DNA from: Pseudisothecium myosuroides
Lineage: Eukaryota; Streptophyta; Bryopsida; Hypnales; Lembophyllaceae
Direction of reading: 5' to 3'
Assembly: GCA_951799445.1 (NCBI GenBank)
Contig: OX637295.1
Coordinates: 19,964,001 to 20,028,000 of the forward strand
Length of the DNA: 64,000 nt
A model generated the notes under the pieces. The model saw nothing but the letters and a program-made list of their open reading frames with translations. It made no database searches and was not told where the DNA came from. The stretch's first letter is position 1, and each line of letters opens with the position of its first letter. Position numbers and translations under genes: made by a program. This document shows positions 61,501-64,000 of the stretch, piece after piece.

Positions 61501-64000
61501 GAAATTACAACTATCGATTATAAGTGGCACCAAATCTTCGGAAAAGGTACCCCTGACAATTGATGGTGTCTGGAAAATAAATCTGTGGCTGCTCTGTGGT
61601 TTCCAAGAATAAGACTTATTAAGTTTGGAGTTTGTCTTGTTTTTTGTGATTGTAGGCAACAGGGTTGCAGTGCTTGCTTTGTGGGCTCCTGTCATATTGG
61701 TAAGTCATATTGTGAAGCCTATTTTCTGTTCATTCTATCTTGAGTTATGTCATGCTTCTAGAATGGTCTTTAATAAAATTTGCTTCAAAGGTTAGAATTG
61801 ATCAGTGCGAATAGCCATAAGTTACTTGTCGCTCAACCTGGCGGTATTACTTGAGGGAAATTCAAGTTCTGATGATCACGATTTGAAAAGAAGGTGGGCG
61901 CGAGAGCCACGTACATGTTTTATGAGCTTTTATTAGTTCTCAGTCTTCCGTAAAATTTCAATATTATGTTTGACTTGTATAAGCTACTGTTCTTCTTGTT
62001 CAGATCTATTTCATGGACACGCAAATATGGTATACCATTTGGTCTGCCCTGGTTGGAGCGCTTGTTGGGCTATTGGATCATCTTGGAGAGGTTCACTTTT
62101 ATTCATTTTTATTCACTTAAGTTATAATGGAAATACCTGAGTTGAGCTTATCTGCATCTTAGCATCTCTTTATTTTTCTGCGTGATGTCATCCATGTTTC
62201 TTTTTTGTGTTGTTTAGATATGAGGTATGGAAATAGAATTTTGGATGCTGCTTTGCTCTCTTGTAGGGCTAGCTCAGGATAATTAATTGATAGGGCTGCT
62301 TGCATGACTGATTGGAGAGAAATACGTCTTTCAAGAGGTTCAGGATTTTGATTACCTGGTTCATATGTTTGAAATTTCCAGATTCGAAACGTCCATCAGC
62401 TTAAGTTGCGGTTTCAGATGTTTCCCGGTGCTGTTCAGTTCAATCTTATCCCTGAATCCTGGGGTGCTGGCACTAGAGAACCGTAAGTCTCGTCATCGTC
62501 TTGAAATCTTTTCTTCATTGCATCTTTTCACAAGCATTTTGAGTATGGCTACCATTCTTGAAACAGAGAAACCTATCTATTAGACCTACTGGTTAATTAT
62601 TATCGCAATCTCTTAAAGCAAACGCTACTGAAATCATTTCAATCCTGGCTAAGCAAGCAAGCATTAGCCTATGAACGTGTTGATTGGGTGGAGTTCAATT
62701 CTTTGTACTCGTGTTGCGAAATTTTCGCAGATGACATTTAAGGAATACAATAGCATTAAGGAACACACCAATCAATTTAAGAACATTACGGCAGTTGCGT
62801 TATTCTAAGTCTTCTTAGGTATGGACGATTGAGCATGAGTTTAGTTATTGCGGAGACCTTTCATGAATCCTCGATAATCCTAGTATGTACTCACCTTCTC
62901 CTGCTTTTGCGGGATCACAAGCTGGCAAGGAAAACAAAGCCATTCCTTGTATGATATGCTGATGTATTTTTTTAGCGTTTCAGGTACAGCTGGTGGGTTA
63001 ATGTGAAAAATTTCTTCATGCGGATCAGGCTCCGTTATGGAGCGCCATCTCAGGAAGCAAAGGTGACTGTAAGCTCTTGTATTAGGTTCATGCTAGCCTG
63101 GTAACGTTGGTTATTCCATAGGCTTCTAAATGTTTTATCCTACAGGAGGAGAGTATGGAGGGAAGACGCTTCTCGCACATATGGAATGAAATTTTGAAGA
63201 CATTTCGAGAGGAAGATCTTATAAGCAACAGGTTTGTTCTTTATTCTCTCAAATTTCTTGTCACGTCTACATGGATTGAGAGTCTTAGCCCCACCTTTTA
63301 TCTCGAGACGCCAATTTTTATGCTTCGTTCTGCAAAATTCTTGTGCAGGTGAATCTTGAGTTGGCTTTTTGTGGGGGGTATTATGACTGTCTCTCTTTGC
63401 ATCGAGTTTTGAACTCATATTTGTTAAGCGCATGGATTCTTTTTGTTGCCGCGATAACTAGTTACTGTGTAAGGTCTCTTTATGTATGTAATCATCGGTT
63501 GAGAATCACCGAATTTATCTCTCGGTATTGTGCAAGATAATTGTGTACTTGGACTTCAATAATTACCTCTTGGATTTTAGAAGTGGACAGTGTGAGCTTT
63601 TACTTACTAGAGCTTTCTGCAAACATATTTGGAGGTGAAATCTGGTCATATCAGCGTAATGCCTGTGTTCTTGACAAACTCTGTGCTGGGCTATTTCTTG
63701 ATATTCTTACAGAGAGCTGGAGCTATTAGAAATACCAACTCCGGTTTGGAATATTTCGGTGCGTCAGTGGCCTTCAACATTGCTTGCAAATGAGGTACAG
63801 AGTTTTCTATGTTTGTTTTATTGTTGACATCGACAATGTAGGATTGTATGGATTGCGAAAGCTACAAAAATTTTGAAGTTTAGAATTTAAGAACGATAAA
63901 AACAGTGCTGCCACATTTTGAAGTATGGATCTTGAGTTATCTAGTTCTGGTTTACATTGATATTATGGAGGTCTTTGATGGCTATGTGCTTGGTTATATA
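55528..64000 (+). CDS. Callose synthase (1,3-beta-glucan synthase), GSL1/GSL5-like, 5' part, 21 exons
   Basis: Plasma-membrane glycosyltransferase that makes callose from UDP-glucose at cell plates, plasmodesmata, pollen/spore walls and wounds. Exons: 55528-55608, 56775-56891, 57091-57177, 57598-57689, 58013-58142, 58379-58501, 58683-58759, 59051-59120, 59296-59406, 59776-59899, 60225-60348, 60547-60745, 60968-61020, 61287-61347, 61465-61546, 61656-61699, 62004-62090, 62382-62482, 62984-63062, 63146-63231, 63713-63794. All join in frame: about 670 residues, the first third of a ~1,800-1,900 residue protein; the gene continues past the window. Visible: NQREHLVLLLANAQM, the FKS1-domain-1 block LIWGEAANLRFMPECLC, RNYDDINEYFW, LTWWFQSRTYVARGLREG, IYFMDTQIWYTIWSALVGA, IWNEILKTFREEDLISNR. 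Several membrane helices fall in exons 9-17. Without a long N-terminal extension it most resembles the GSL1/GSL5 (PMR4) group. Confidence 0.93.

Overview
The window is nuclear DNA of a green land plant, most likely a bryophyte-grade plant such as a moss. Support: typical GT-AG plant introns; plant-type ribosomal protein eS24, GH31 alpha-glucosidase/xylosidase, vacuolar ATPase subunit d and callose synthase; AT-rich intergenic DNA packed with small transposons; and a plant-type kinase-like pseudogene family. The exact species cannot be read from the sequence.

Layout. 1-779 is the 3' part of an RPS24 gene. 1.4-9.7 kb is almost gene-free and holds a dense, nested set of small TTAA-flanked elements. 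10.9-14.3 kb is a two-exon GH31 glycosidase. 14.6-18.5 kb (minus) and 36.0-39.4 kb (plus) are two intact ten-exon copies of V-ATPase subunit d, forming the arms of a large inverted duplication. The ~17 kb between the arms holds a 5-kb island saturated with the palindrome CWATWG, which carries an 822-codon frame with two internal stops; a probable CACTA transposon end; decayed kinase-like (Crinkler-like) pseudogene pieces; and a TTAA element split by a 2.7-kb insertion. 39.5-55 kb is repeat-rich: a three-copy ~375-bp tandem repeat, a foldback element carrying a nested MULE-like insertion, a dead Ty3/gypsy retroelement on the minus strand, and another TTAA element. 55.5-64 kb is the 5' part (21 exons, about 670 codons) of a callose synthase of the GSL1/GSL5 (PMR4) type that runs off the window.

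The real genes are housekeeping or cell-wall genes with no evident joint pathway: translation (RPS24), vacuolar acidification (VHA-d x2), cell-wall or N-glycan trimming (GH31) and callose deposition. The most unusual material is (1) the CWATWG island, where the hexamer is dense in coding and non-coding DNA and all 14 Gln-Leu pairs of the frame are written CAA TTG; (2) a TTAA-targeting, piggyBac-like family of non-autonomous elements whose nested insertions can be peeled apart at TTAA; and (3) the well-conserved inverted VHA-d duplication. All counts and identities were estimated by eye; no search or alignment was run.
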